From Carboxylicivirga sp964602515 (GTDB lineage: Bacteria; Bacteroidota; Bacteroidia; Bacteroidales; Marinilabiliaceae), in the NCBI GenBank assembly GCA_964602515.1, contig CAZRRJ010000010.1, positions 75,479 through 139,478 on the forward strand: DNA of 64,000 nt, given 5' to 3'. Each line of letters opens with the position of its first letter. The stretch's first letter is position 1. The notes beneath the pieces were generated by a model. That model was not told where the DNA came from. It searched no databases and saw only the letters and a program-made list of their open reading frames with translations. Both the position numbers and the translations under genes were made by a program. Positions 39,901 through 50,100 of the stretch are shown here, in pieces.

Positions 39901-40386
39901 AATAACTCCATTTATAGGATTTGACTTCTCAAATACATTCACTCCCGGCAGTGGATCACCATTAACATCACTCACTAATCCGCTAACCCGCACTACTTGC
40001 TGGCTTATGACCTGTGCATTATTTTTTGTTGTTAAAATAACCTGGTTATCTATAATCCGGTAAGCAACGTTGGTTTTTCCAAATACTTCCTCAAGTATAA
40101 TTGTCATATTCTTATCTTGAATATCAATGCTAATTGTTTTTTGCACATCAATATTCTGAGGACTAAAGAAAAACTTATAATCAGATTGTTTTTCTATTTC
40201 AGAAATCACATCGAGAATACTCGCTTGTTTCAGTTTTAGATTAACTTGTTTCTCTTGCGAAAAACCTGTTGCCGAATACGCCTGAATAAGACTTACAAAT
40301 AATAAGACGACTATTGCTTTCATAATTCGCAATTCTCTTGTGAGGATACAGTAATTCCATACCCAAGGTTTTTGTTTTTTTTTCAT
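36973..40386 (-). CDS. SusC/RagA-family TonB-dependent transporter with STN domain, module 2
   Basis: 1137 residues. Same order as SusC1: basic leader and signal (MKAIVVLLFVSLIQAYSATG), STN domain (VNLKLKQASILDVISEIEKQ), CarboxypepD_reg domain (GDPLPGVNVFEKSNPINGVI), VVVVGYGTQRKANLTGS, plug (PLVIIDGIPGSMSAIDINDI, VLKDAASAAIYG), and a barrel ending LSLGLKVNF. It should import the glycan fragments handed over by SusD2 and signal to FecR2 through the STN domain. The barrel differs greatly from SusC1 while the first 250 residues are alike. Confidence 0.97.
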   Translation of the reverse strand: MKKKQKPWVWNYCILTRELRIMKAIVVLLFVSLIQAYSATGFSQEKQVNLKLKQASILDVISEIEKQSDYKFFFSPQNIDVQKTISIDIQDKNMTIILEEVFGKTNVAYRIIDNQVILTTKNNAQVISQQVVRVSGLVSDVNGDPLPGVNVFEKSNPINGVITGIDGKYTIELSSKDAVLSFSFIGFEGQEVNVASRTNINITLIEEATDIGEVVVVGYGTQRKANLTGSVATVNAEQLTSRPVQSVSAALAGTMAGVNVVQTSGEPGSQNGSITIRGKNSINGGSPLVIIDGIPGSMSAIDINDIENISVLKDAASAAIYGVSAANGVILITTKRGKKDQKTQLSYSSYYSWTKPTYTPNYLGSYDYATLYNEGYKNDNPTSDIVPFSPEDLQKFKDGSSPYTHPDTDWFGEVLNKHAFEQSHHVQVSGGTKSTTYNTSFGFLDQGALIDNIDYNRYNVRANIQTDISEKLSVGMNLYGHQEYKNSNWDSSGALYGYLTRTPPTKPIYNEDGSYSYNSSLKNAKAHIGNDGYRKNNWTEGKIILNAQYRPVKNFTLKGVYSGRYNYSLKEGFKKKLVYSNAITGDTYDSGQREMYENYTRQQRTTYQLIADYNTTFADKHNFKVLGGFEQFDYQNSWTDASRKGFSSDDLNELDNGDGENRFNRGNSEEYGRRSFFGRLNYDYRGKYLFEANMRYDGTSWFSKDMRWGLFPSLSAGWRISEEAFMQDLSWLDNLKLRVGWGATGNNELGSYKKAIDGKEHWFGQYYEYVPTYGVGGAYIFDDKLVQGAWEGKYPNESLTWATVTSYEGAVEASAYNGLIGFELAYYQKKTTDMILNLPVPTILGISGPPQNAGELKNSGFDLLLTHRNKLGDFSYDVNLNFSYVQNEVSDLKGADGVDPNEDLYWLGAGYAFGSFYGYESEGLFNTQKEIDDHATQLGNIAPGDIKYKDQLTVDTNGDGVPDAGDGVINGDDRVVIGKNFPSYILGMNLNTRWRNWDLSLFLQGAFDVDVYFENEAAYAFFNGGKVLERHLDHWSPDNMDATYPRITMSQQHNYAASDYWLRDGSYLRLKNFQIGYSLPAGMLDKVGIGYARIYFSGENLLTFTKVDDFDPEAPAINRGWFYGNVKKLSLGLKVNF

Positions 40387-40449
40387 AAATTTGTAATGTT
40401 AGTAGAATTGTAAAATTTTAACAGTTTGAACATTCTGCAATATCATCAG

Positions 40450-40474
40450 GATGGTGTGCCAGCACTATCCTGCT
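40450..40474. terminator. Imperfect hairpin between fecR2 and susC2
   Basis: AGGATGGTGTGCCAGCACTATCCT folds into a stem with a short loop. It is weaker than the module-1 hairpin but holds the same place between the regulator pair and susC. Confidence 0.5.
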
Positions 40475-40483
40475 TTAATATTC

Positions 40484-41515
40484 TTAATTATTTTTTTTAA
40501 TCACTACCTTCCTTTTTGTAAATGTACCGTCACGAAGTTTTAGTGGGCCTTCTATTTTATAATTAATCGGTAATACCAGTTTCGTTAATTCTAAAACGTC
40601 CTCTAAACGTTCATGCTGTACCTTTGCATACATCAGCATATCTTCCAACTCTTTATCTACCAAATCAATTTCAATATTATAAAACTTCTCCAATTCAATT
40701 GCAGCCTCTTTAAGGGTCTTGTTTTTAAGCAACAATACCCCTTTTGTCCAAGCAAGATGATCGTCTGCTACATCATTATTTACAGTATAGCTACATTTCA
40801 ACTTATCAAACAGGTATTCTTCTCCGGGCTTAAGAATTGTATGATGTTCATTGTTAATTCCTAACATCTCTATACTTCCTTCTTCCAGATATACTTTTGA
40901 CACTGAACTGTTACTATCGGAAAGTACATTAAAGCGTGTGCCAAGTACTTTGACTTTAAAAGCTGAAGTATTAACAATGAAGGGCTGGTTTTCATTTTTA
41001 GACACATCAAAAAAAGCTTCACCATTAAGCGTTACCTCCCGTTGGTTCTTATCTCCATAAGCAAAACGAATAAAAGAATTAGCCTGTAACCAACCATTTG
41101 TGCCATCCGGTAAAAAGAATCGTGTTTTAGTATTAACAGGTGATTCTATTACTATATCATCTGCAACGGCAACGGCTTTATCTGAATTATAATAATACCA
41201 TGCAAAAGTAAGCAATAACGGTATGACAACAGCAGATGCAATTCGTTGAATCCAAAGCCCTATTCTCAATACTTTAGGTTTGGAAAGCTTATCCTGCTCC
41301 TGTGCTTTGTAATATATTTTATAGAATAAATCATCGGGTTCACTTAACTCCAAGTTGTCATCTTCACATACTTCATCCCAATGGCTTGATAAAGCTTGCT
41401 TAAATTTTGTTTCATTTTCTTCTTTCTGTAAGTAATGAAGCAATAGCGAATAATCTTCATCAAGCAACGGCGCTTTTTCTTTTAATTTATTTAATATCAG
41501 TTTAAATTCTTTCAT
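40484..41515 (-). CDS. FecR-family anti-sigma factor, module 2
   Basis: 343 residues. Cytoplasmic N-terminus (EFKLILNKLKEKAPLLDEDY), one membrane helix (IASAVVIPLLLTFAWYYY), then FecR (RFFLPDGTNGWLQANSFIRF, LNGEAFFDVSKNENQPFIV, VLGTRFNVLSD) and DUF4974-like (LLKNKTLKEAAIELEKFYNI) domains. It should restrain the sigma factor encoded upstream and take its signal from SusC2. Confidence 0.94.
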   Translation of the reverse strand: MKEFKLILNKLKEKAPLLDEDYSLLLHYLQKEENETKFKQALSSHWDEVCEDDNLELSEPDDLFYKIYYKAQEQDKLSKPKVLRIGLWIQRIASAVVIPLLLTFAWYYYNSDKAVAVADDIVIESPVNTKTRFFLPDGTNGWLQANSFIRFAYGDKNQREVTLNGEAFFDVSKNENQPFIVNTSAFKVKVLGTRFNVLSDSNSSVSKVYLEEGSIEMLGINNEHHTILKPGEEYLFDKLKCSYTVNNDVADDHLAWTKGVLLLKNKTLKEAAIELEKFYNIEIDLVDKELEDMLMYAKVQHERLEDVLELTKLVLPINYKIEGPLKLRDGTFTKRKVVIKKNN

Positions 41516-41613
41516 TACATAAATCTGTATTCATAAAGTACTACCCTACTCAAAACAAGAGGTCCTATTTAAATCAGAATCTTTTTTTAGAATATACTGA
41601 ATAATTCAGTTAA

Positions 41614-42219
41614 TCAATAGAATAAATTTAAGAAGAGAAGCATAGAAAAGCCCTTTTTAAGCTGTTCACGAATTGTTTGATAAGCGGATGTCATCTGGTT
41701 TTTAACTGTTTTTTCTGATATATTAAGATAGCTGGCAGCTTCAGCAACAGTAAGCCCTTCTTTCTTGCACAAATTAAAAATCTCTTTTCGTTTCTCCGGC
41801 ATTTGCTCTACAATAGAACCAATTCTATTAATGAGGTCTTTGTACATATCATCAGGTACCCCATACTCCCAACCATCCAGTTGCTCTAAAGCATAGGCTT
41901 GTTTGATTTCTTCTTCACGCTTCTTCTTCAGAAAATTTCTTTTTATGGCATTATAGGCAATGGTAAACAAGTAACCTTTTAATGACTCATGCTGCTTTAA
42001 TTCTTTTCGTTTTTTCCAGACTTTTATGAAAACTTCCTGAACAACTTCCTCTGCATCATCTTTGGAGTTTAAATAACCATTAACAAAAACAAACAGTCGT
42101 CGTCCATATACCAGATACAACAATTCAAAAGCTTTAGCTTCATTATTGGCTATAGCAAGCATTAGTTCCCGATCAGTTCTATGCACGACTTTCAAAATGT
42201 TATATTTTAAAACCGTCAA
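41614..42219 (-). CDS. ECF RNA polymerase sigma-70 factor, module 2
   Basis: 201 residues. Region 2 (DAEEVVQEVFIKVWKKRKEL, GYLFTIAYNAIKRNFLKKK) and region 4 (MPEKRKEIFNLCKKEGLTVA, AASYLNISEKTVKNQMTSA) are intact. The frame opens with a TTG at 42219; a GTG at 42186 followed by HRTDRELMLAIANN is an equally good start and closer to family length. It heads module 2 and should act on the susC2 promoter. Confidence 0.94.
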   Translation of the reverse strand: MTVLKYNILKVVHRTDRELMLAIANNEAKAFELLYLVYGRRLFVFVNGYLNSKDDAEEVVQEVFIKVWKKRKELKQHESLKGYLFTIAYNAIKRNFLKKKREEEIKQAYALEQLDGWEYGVPDDMYKDLINRIGSIVEQMPEKRKEIFNLCKKEGLTVAEAASYLNISEKTVKNQMTSAYQTIREQLKKGFSMLLFLNLFY

Positions 42220-42375
42220 AATAAGTTAAAACATAAGACATGACAAAACATTAATAAGAACTTATTTCAGAAGCTTTCTTTTCCTTTCGAATTATTTTAA
42301 CTACATAAGATCATATATAATATTTTAATTAAAAATACCATTAACTCAATAGGTCAGGTGCTACAGATGCAATCT

Positions 42376-45300
42376 CTATTCTTTTACCAATATAACCTTT
42401 GTTATCATCAGGTTTGACCCCGACTGTGCATTAGTTTTTAAAATCAGCTTTCCATCATTGCTATCTTCGCGCATAACATGAAACTTAACCCATTGTCCTT
42501 CGCCATCATGTTTATCCAATTTTACTTTACGGCCTTCAAACTCCAATAGTCCTTTACGACCTGCTTTATTCCAATCGTGAAAGTGCACATAAAGAGACCC
42601 TAAGATACCGTCTGGACAATTAATCTGTAATGTCATATTTTTACCATGCCAGGCTGTTCCTTTATTATCTTTCCAAACACCATCACTACTTACCTTGTAA
42701 GTGGTTTTATCTGCAATTATTATCTTATCTACTCCCTGACTCCATGCTGTATTCTTTTCCTTATCAACAAGCTTAGCTGCTGCTTCAACAAAAAGAACAG
42801 CACCTTTAAATCCATCCGGTACATCCGCTTTTTCAATCGTTGGAATGTATGGAAATCGTTCTTCCAACCAACTATAGTTTACTTGTTGCTGGGGGTTGAA
42901 CTCTGGTGATGCAACATATTTCAACAAGCTGGCTTTTAGCTGACGGGCTACTGGTAATTCTGCATTCAGATTATAACCACAAACAAGCAACTTTCCTTTT
43001 CCAACAGCTACTTCAAAAACGGAGCCTATTTTATTGTTACGGTGAAAATCATCAACAGGTTGAGCAATTGGCTTATAACTTTGCGGCATATCATTCAATA
43101 TAAACCCTTTAGCATCCTTACTAATCGTTTCCCATTGCCAGTCGCTATAATACGAAGTAGGAAAATCAGCAAAAGCCGGATGTTGATCTTTTAATAACAG
43201 GCCAATGCATGTTTTCCCTTGTCCCGGAAAAAAAGTCAAAGACCAGTAGAGTGGATAAAAATGTGCTTTCACCGAAGTTTCCTCATGCCCCAACTGATGT
43301 GCCACCAGCAATACTTTCCCTCCATTCTCCAATATCTTTTTTGTTTGTTCATCCAAGTGTTCTGTAAGTAATATTTCTCCTGTTTCAACCTTATCCACAG
43401 ATCCAGGATAAACCCAAATGTCCCACTGATTGCGGAACTTGGTTCCTTTTACATCAATTGATACGGTAAGCTTTTCGGCCTTCTTTATCGTGTTTAGGTT
43501 AAATTTTATTTCTCCTAACTCATTTAATGAGCCTACGGCTGATTTATGTATCCCAAAAGTTCCTTTTGAAATAACTTGCCCAGCTTTATTACGAATATCC
43601 CATGTACTCTCTGCCATTAATGATTTTGCTCCATGATGAGATAGTAAGGCTCTTGCAGCATACGTTTCATCGCTTGTCCAAACAAATTTCTTCATGCGCA
43701 ATAGCGGCACGGTTGTATTGTAGTGCTCCCTAAATTTCTCTGGTGTGGTAATACCTTTGCTATCCCAATGCGCATCCAGCCAACCTATCAGTGCTTCTCC
43801 TTGCCCCTGGTAATCCTGCATACTAAGAAGTTGCACCCCGGCACAACTGGCCGTACGGAAAAATGATTCCGTTTCGTATTTATACATTACTTGGTTTAAT
43901 GCGCCGGATGCTTTTGCAAAATCTTCATCCTGATCTGCAACACCATTCTTTTGGGCTTGTACTTTAAATTCTTCAAAATTACGGGCTTTCAACACCCCTG
44001 TATATTTATCTGTTTCTGTCCATTTAGGGTAAACAGGCCATTGCCCTATCTCATGAGCAATAATGGGAATATTCATTTTTGAGTAAGTCTCCTCAAAGTC
44101 CCAATCGGTATGTGGACCACTTAAGCCACGTGTACGTCCAACATCTTGTATATAATGGGTGGCGCAATAATCATCAACTGCAGTTATTTTACGGGCTGTA
44201 GAAACGGCATACAATCGTCGTGAATCTTTCTTTTTTAAATCTTCAACCCATGTTTTCATCACTTCAAAGTCTGAGTTACCCAATTCATTACCAATACAAA
44301 ACATAGTAAAAGAAGGATGATTACCATACGTCTCAACCACCCGGTTCATTTCAGCAACAACAAATTTATCACGTTTAGCATCGTACCCCAAACCTTTAGG
44401 ATGTCCTTTAGTGTCCATTTCAGGACGACCTTTAATAACCATATCTTCTGACATCCACCAGTCGATCCAGATTGATGCTTCAGCCTGTAAATAAATACCA
44501 ATGCGGTTAGCTGCTTTAAAAGCTGCTTCGGGCGGGCACCATGAATGAAAGCGTGCATGATTCAAACCATATTGTTTATAAATTCTAAAGATACGCTCCC
44601 AATCTTCAAGGCTACATGAAACGTAACCTGTAATGGGAAAATGCACACAATCGAGATTACCACGTAAAAAAACAGGTTGCCCGTTGACGAGTACCTTTGT
44701 CCCATCATGACTAACCTGGTAAAAGCCAAACTCTGTTTCATAACTGGCCTTGTTATTTCCTGCTTTAGCAAATAATCGCAGAACATATACTTCGGGACTA
44801 AACTCACTCCACTTTTTTAGTTGTCCTTTAGTTTGTACCGGAATAGTAATAGAAGGATCTTGTTCTTCTGCCTGGTATATTGATTGACCTTTTAGAACAA
44901 CATCTCCAGAAGCTAATGATACAATTTCATAGGCCAGATTCAGTTTTGTATTTGCTTCTGACTGAATACTAATCTTCATGTCTAATAACTCTTTATCAAT
45001 ATGCGGATAAGTTTTCACCGAGGTAATCCTCATATCGTCATAGGCCGTCAAAGTCATATTTCCCACAATACCATTCCATATACTTTGGGTATATTCGCCA
45101 TAAGCATGACCTTTATCTCCAATATTATGAATCATCTCATTATCAACCAGGATAGTTAATTGATGCTTTCCTGGTTCCAATGTTCCAAGCTGATGAATAT
45201 GAGGTGTACCAAGCGCATCCTGACAGCTTAACTCTTTTCCGTCTATAATAACACGTGATTCCCATAATACCCGCTCAAGAACAATTTCCAGCTTTTTATT

Positions 45301-45603
45301 TTTCCATTGTTTGGGTATTTCAATTTGCTTTGTGTACCATGCTTTTCCTACATATTTATATGCCGGTGTTAAGATACCAAAGTCTGATTCATCAGTCTTA
45401 TAGCCAAAACCTTTTTCAGCCAATGAAGCCGGTAATTGAATAAACCCTTCGGTTTTACACTTGCCGGGATACTTCTGAACCAATTCATTGTTTTTATCTA
45501 GTTTTACCTGCCATTCGCCAGATAGATTAATCGCTTTTTGCGCTATTAAAACTGGTATGGCAAAGAGTAATATAACGAATATTAAAAACTGTTTTTTAAT
45601 CAT
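42376..45603 (-). CDS. GH2 glycoside hydrolase (large)
   Basis: 1075 residues with a signal peptide (MIKKQFLIFVILLFAIPVLI). GH2 layout with VGKAWYTKQIEIP and NGIVGNMTL in the jelly roll, the acid/base Glu in IGNELGNSD (about residue 438) and the nucleophile Glu in IIAHEIGQWPVYP (about 517). It is a paralogue of the GH2 at 16052, but the C-terminal 130 residues form a different beta-rich domain. It closes the minus-strand cluster of porter, DUF5107-TPR protein, sulfatase and GH2, 50 bp after the sulfatase. Confidence 0.92.
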   Translation of the reverse strand: MIKKQFLIFVILLFAIPVLIAQKAINLSGEWQVKLDKNNELVQKYPGKCKTEGFIQLPASLAEKGFGYKTDESDFGILTPAYKYVGKAWYTKQIEIPKQWKNKKLEIVLERVLWESRVIIDGKELSCQDALGTPHIHQLGTLEPGKHQLTILVDNEMIHNIGDKGHAYGEYTQSIWNGIVGNMTLTAYDDMRITSVKTYPHIDKELLDMKISIQSEANTKLNLAYEIVSLASGDVVLKGQSIYQAEEQDPSITIPVQTKGQLKKWSEFSPEVYVLRLFAKAGNNKASYETEFGFYQVSHDGTKVLVNGQPVFLRGNLDCVHFPITGYVSCSLEDWERIFRIYKQYGLNHARFHSWCPPEAAFKAANRIGIYLQAEASIWIDWWMSEDMVIKGRPEMDTKGHPKGLGYDAKRDKFVVAEMNRVVETYGNHPSFTMFCIGNELGNSDFEVMKTWVEDLKKKDSRRLYAVSTARKITAVDDYCATHYIQDVGRTRGLSGPHTDWDFEETYSKMNIPIIAHEIGQWPVYPKWTETDKYTGVLKARNFEEFKVQAQKNGVADQDEDFAKASGALNQVMYKYETESFFRTASCAGVQLLSMQDYQGQGEALIGWLDAHWDSKGITTPEKFREHYNTTVPLLRMKKFVWTSDETYAARALLSHHGAKSLMAESTWDIRNKAGQVISKGTFGIHKSAVGSLNELGEIKFNLNTIKKAEKLTVSIDVKGTKFRNQWDIWVYPGSVDKVETGEILLTEHLDEQTKKILENGGKVLLVAHQLGHEETSVKAHFYPLYWSLTFFPGQGKTCIGLLLKDQHPAFADFPTSYYSDWQWETISKDAKGFILNDMPQSYKPIAQPVDDFHRNNKIGSVFEVAVGKGKLLVCGYNLNAELPVARQLKASLLKYVASPEFNPQQQVNYSWLEERFPYIPTIEKADVPDGFKGAVLFVEAAAKLVDKEKNTAWSQGVDKIIIADKTTYKVSSDGVWKDNKGTAWHGKNMTLQINCPDGILGSLYVHFHDWNKAGRKGLLEFEGRKVKLDKHDGEGQWVKFHVMREDSNDGKLILKTNAQSGSNLMITKVILVKE

Positions 45604-45653
45604 AATAACTCTAATTAATTTCCAACATTTGATTAGTCATATATTTTGCTCTA

Positions 45654-47123
45654 TTAATAATATTCTTCTTTCTCCGGATCAAATCTCTTATTCTCAGTGG
45701 GTACTCTGGCTCCAACCTCTTCTTGCCAATTAAGAAGTAATGTTTTAAGCTCATTGACCTTATCCGGCATTATATCAGATAAGTCACTATACTCGCTAGA
45801 ATCCTTTTCCAGATCATAAAGTTCTAAAGGCTTGTCACCAAAGAATTCAATCAGTTTATAATTTCCCTTACGAACAGCAGAACCCGGACTACCTCCCTGA
45901 TTTCCAAAATGTGGATAATGCCAAAAGATAGCATCACGTTCCCAAGCTCCTTCTTGTTTTAATAATGGTACAAGGCTCACTCCATCAATATGCTGCTCTT
46001 GTTTTGAAGGTAGCTTAGCCATCTCCAAAATAGTTGGATAAAAATCGGTACTAACAACCGGGGTTTCATCAATACTTCCGGGTTGTATATTACCCGGCCA
46101 TTTAATAATCATTGGCTCCCGTATACCACCTTCGTATAACCAACCTTTACCTGCTCTTAAAGGTAAGTTACAGGTAGGATGACCTTCGGAGGTAGACAAT
46201 CCTCCATTATCCGACATAAAAATAACTACTGTATTTTTATCAAGCTTAAGTTCCTTCAATTTATTCATCACCTTACCTACTGCTTGATCCATAGCTTCAA
46301 CCATTGCTGCATAAACCGCATGATTTTGTACTAATCTAAGTTTACGATACCCTTCTTTCCCCCAGACAGAATCGGGCAGTTGTAGTTGTTCTTTTTTCTT
46401 TTGATACTTCTTCACTAAATCAGGCCTGCCAACTAATGGAGTATGTACCGAGTAAAATGAAAGATATGCAAAAAAAGGTTTTTCCTTATTTTTTTCAATA
46501 AAACTAGTGGTTTCTCGTGCCAATCGATCTGGCAAGTGCTCATTTTCAGTACTGTCTTTTAACCGAGGATTATTAAAAGGTGAGAAATACATTTTACCAC
46601 CATACGGTCCTCCTTTGCTACACCCTCCCTTGTTTATATCAAAACCCTGATTTTCGGGCCAAAATCCTTCTTCCCCTAAATGCCATTTTCCAGCAAAAAA
46701 TGTGGAGTACCCATTCTCTCTTAATACTTCAGCAATCGTTATTTCCTCCAGCGGCAATTCATCAACATAGGATGCAGGTAATAAGCGGGTGTTGCGCGCC
46801 CACTCTTCCGGCTGAGCAGCACCAAAGTAATCAGTAGTTGCCATTCGCACCGGATATTTACCTGTTAGTATACTTGCCCTGGTAGGGCTACACACAGGGC
46901 TTGCTGCATAAGCATTAGTAAACCTAACCCCCTCCAAAGCCATTTGATCAATACAGGGAGTTTCGTAAAATGTATTTGGATTATAGCATCCTACATCCAT
47001 ATAACCCAAATCATCAACTAAAATAAATAGAAAGTTGGGTGTTTTAATTTTATGTTGCTGTGTACAAGAAGTAATCAGAAAGAATACAATAACTAATATA
47101 AAAAAACAACGTGCTTTTATCAT
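45654..47123 (-). CDS. S1-family sulfatase, arylsulfatase-like lipoprotein
   Basis: 489 residues with a lipoprotein signal (FFLITSC). LVDDLGYMDVGCY holds the first metal ligands, and CSPTR near residue 77 is the formylglycine signature, followed by ASILTGKYPVR. MSDNGG gives the later ligands. It is distinct from the other sulfatase in this PUL, so two different sulfate positions are probably removed. It is 23 bp downstream of the DUF5107 gene and upstream of GH2. Confidence 0.95.
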   Translation of the reverse strand: MIKARCFFILVIVFFLITSCTQQHKIKTPNFLFILVDDLGYMDVGCYNPNTFYETPCIDQMALEGVRFTNAYAASPVCSPTRASILTGKYPVRMATTDYFGAAQPEEWARNTRLLPASYVDELPLEEITIAEVLRENGYSTFFAGKWHLGEEGFWPENQGFDINKGGCSKGGPYGGKMYFSPFNNPRLKDSTENEHLPDRLARETTSFIEKNKEKPFFAYLSFYSVHTPLVGRPDLVKKYQKKKEQLQLPDSVWGKEGYRKLRLVQNHAVYAAMVEAMDQAVGKVMNKLKELKLDKNTVVIFMSDNGGLSTSEGHPTCNLPLRAGKGWLYEGGIREPMIIKWPGNIQPGSIDETPVVSTDFYPTILEMAKLPSKQEQHIDGVSLVPLLKQEGAWERDAIFWHYPHFGNQGGSPGSAVRKGNYKLIEFFGDKPLELYDLEKDSSEYSDLSDIMPDKVNELKTLLLNWQEEVGARVPTENKRFDPEKEEYY

Positions 47124-47146
47124 TATAAAAATGTTAAATGAGTCTA

Positions 47147-50100
47147 CTAATTATTAATCATTTTCTGGTGTATTAATGCCCCGGTATGATAACTGTCGTT
47201 TTTTAATACTTCTGAAAAAGCCTTCTGTGCTTTGGAAGCATCACCTAATCCCAAGTATCCCAGTGCCATCAAGTAATAACAATGTTGCTCATGCCGTTTT
47301 TGAAGGTCTTCTTCAAAAATAAGTAAATCGGGTAATGATACGGCGAAATAATCCATTTTAAAAGGGATAAAAAGCTGTTTCTCACCAGATTTTAATAATT
47401 TATTAAATCGGCTGTTCGCTTCATCTCTGCGCCCTAATTTTATAAGTGCCAGCCCCTGATAAAAAATCTTATCAGGCTGCTGATCATTGTAATACATGGC
47501 TGCAGTCGGCTCAGACAGGCCAATAGCAGCTTTACCCCATGCTTCTTTTGCATTATATCCATCACCAAGGCCTTCATATGCACATCCTAACCAGTAGTTA
47601 ACATCATTTTCCTGTGTACCGTGTAGTTTACCTTCTCCTAAATTATGCGGATACACACGGGTTGCTTCCAAATGACTTATGGCTTCACTAAAACACCCGG
47701 CAACAATAGCCTTTTTTGCTAGTTCTATATGACAATATAAAAATTGGCCGGTTACTTTACCTTCGCCTCCTTCCCACGGATGAAAAGTACGCTTCATAAT
47801 CATTTCAAGCGCTTTTTGTTCCTCCCCTTTCAAATTATATAAGGTAGCTTGTTCAAGATAAAGGTCATCGCGATGATTTACTTCGTTGGGGTACTTCTCC
47901 AACTTTGTTAGCCGTTCCTGCAAACTTATATTCAACTTCTTATATAATTGATCAAGTTCCATTAGTACTCTGGCATCACTCGTATCAAGTTCAAAAGCTT
48001 TTTCCATTAACTGTCTGGCTTTCTCCGGGGCTTTTATTTTATTATAACTGACCAATGCTAAATTTCGGTGAACCGTTGGGTAAGTATTATCTAGCAATAC
48101 TGATTGTTCCCAGTTATCCTGGGCTTCTTCATACTGTCGGGCTCCATACCAGTAGTTTCCCATGTAATAATAGGCTTTGGCATCAGAAGGATTATATTTA
48201 ACAGCATATTGTAAGGCCAATAATTCTTCAACCTTATTGGGAAAACAATAGTCGGGAGTCATTAATGCAGCTTTTTGAAAGATATGAAGCACTTCTTTTA
48301 TCCTGCCGGCCAGTACCATAAAGTAGCCTTTCAAGTAATAAGCCATTGGGTAAGCTACATCACTATCAGACAAGTATATATTAATAAAACAAATAGCTTC
48401 ATTATAAAACCCTGACTGGGCATAATCCAATGCAAACTCAATATAGTTATGCACATTATTCCTCATCAGCTCTTTTAAGTTTTCAAGAACTGCATTATCA
48501 TTGGTCAGCAGGTACTTCTCATAAAGTGCCCCAAAATTAAAGCGATCCATTTCCAATGATTCATCAACTAGCTGTAGTGCTTTCTTTTTTTGCCCCTGAT
48601 CGCGCAATAGCATTATTTTAAGATGTCGTCCTTTCTGGTTTAACCAATTACGCCAAAGAGAACGATCAATCAGTTCAAGTGCTTTTTCTCGCCGCCCGAG
48701 GGTAGCATCAATCTGTGCTGCCTGAAAAAAACCACTATCTTGCCATGCTCCATTCCATGTCGCCTTAAAAAAAGCGGCATACGCCTCTTCCATTTTGCCT
48801 TGCATACGTAAACATAAACCAAGATTATAAAGTGGCTCGCCATCGTAAGGATTAGGGTTTCGTTCTGTTAATGTTTCTACAGCTTTACGAAAATAAGGTT
48901 CTGCTTTTACAAACTGCCCCCGACGTAAATACCATAACCCCATAGCATTATTGTTTCTTACATCCCCCGGCTCCTTCTTTAACGCTTCTTTATAATAATC
49001 AAGTGGATTATAGGTCGCATGACGATATTGCTCTAGGTGCAAACCCCTGAGATAAAGCTGCTCTATTGAATGTATCTCTGCCGGATCTTTTGCGGCTTTA
49101 GCTGAATCAGGTATTTGTTTCAATACTTCTTTTTTAGTCTGCCAGTCTACCAGCACTCTACCATCACTGCTACACAATGAGATATAACAATCACTAGGAT
49201 CGATAACCACATCAATCAATTGGTTAAAACTCATCTCAGGTGAGAAATCAACTACGGCTTCAAATACTGTAACGCAATTACTCTTAAGGCTTATTATAGC
49301 CTGTGGGTATTCGCCTGTTGTATATATTTTTAATCGATATTTACCCTGCTCTTCTTCCAGATTTAACATGGCTTCTTTAGTAGCATTCTTCACTACTCCC
49401 AAGTCGCGATAAGGCATAAAATACTGCTTAAAACTCTTTTCTTCGTAGGGCTGTAGCCATGAAAAATCAGGCTGATTATCAGTGTATACACCACACATCA
49501 ACTCAATATACGGGCCATCTTCATCTGTTAGGTTACGATCCCATGCTTGTCCAAAATCACTATTACCCCATGTCCATTGCTTTTTACCAGGCGACTGATG
49601 ATGATCAGCTATATGCAACAAACCTCCTTGTGTATCATTTTCAAAGCCACCTACAAAATTATATTCAGAAGCTATGGCCATATAACTTGTTGGAACAGGT
49701 ATGTTCTTATAGCGTGAAATATCCACACCTGCTGAATAATCTACTTTATAATATTCGCCTGTGGCAACAGGAAAACTGGATACATCACGCTTACCATGAT
49801 CAAAAACGGCATTAACATCAGGTGGAAATACAGACTGGTAATGGTCGTTTACTTTTACTGCCGGATTGGCCCACCACAAAAATGTTTGAGGGTGCGGGGT
49901 TCTGTTATAAAGCTTTACCTTAATTTCCATATATGCTTTATCAGGATAAAGAGTAAAACCTGCCATACCTTTTGTGCGAAACATACGTTCAAGCTCACTA
50001 CACCACACCGTAACACTTCCATCTTCATTTTCTTCTATCATAGCATCAAGAGGCTCATAAGTTGACGGCCTGTGATGTTGCGGCCAGTTAAACTCTATAC

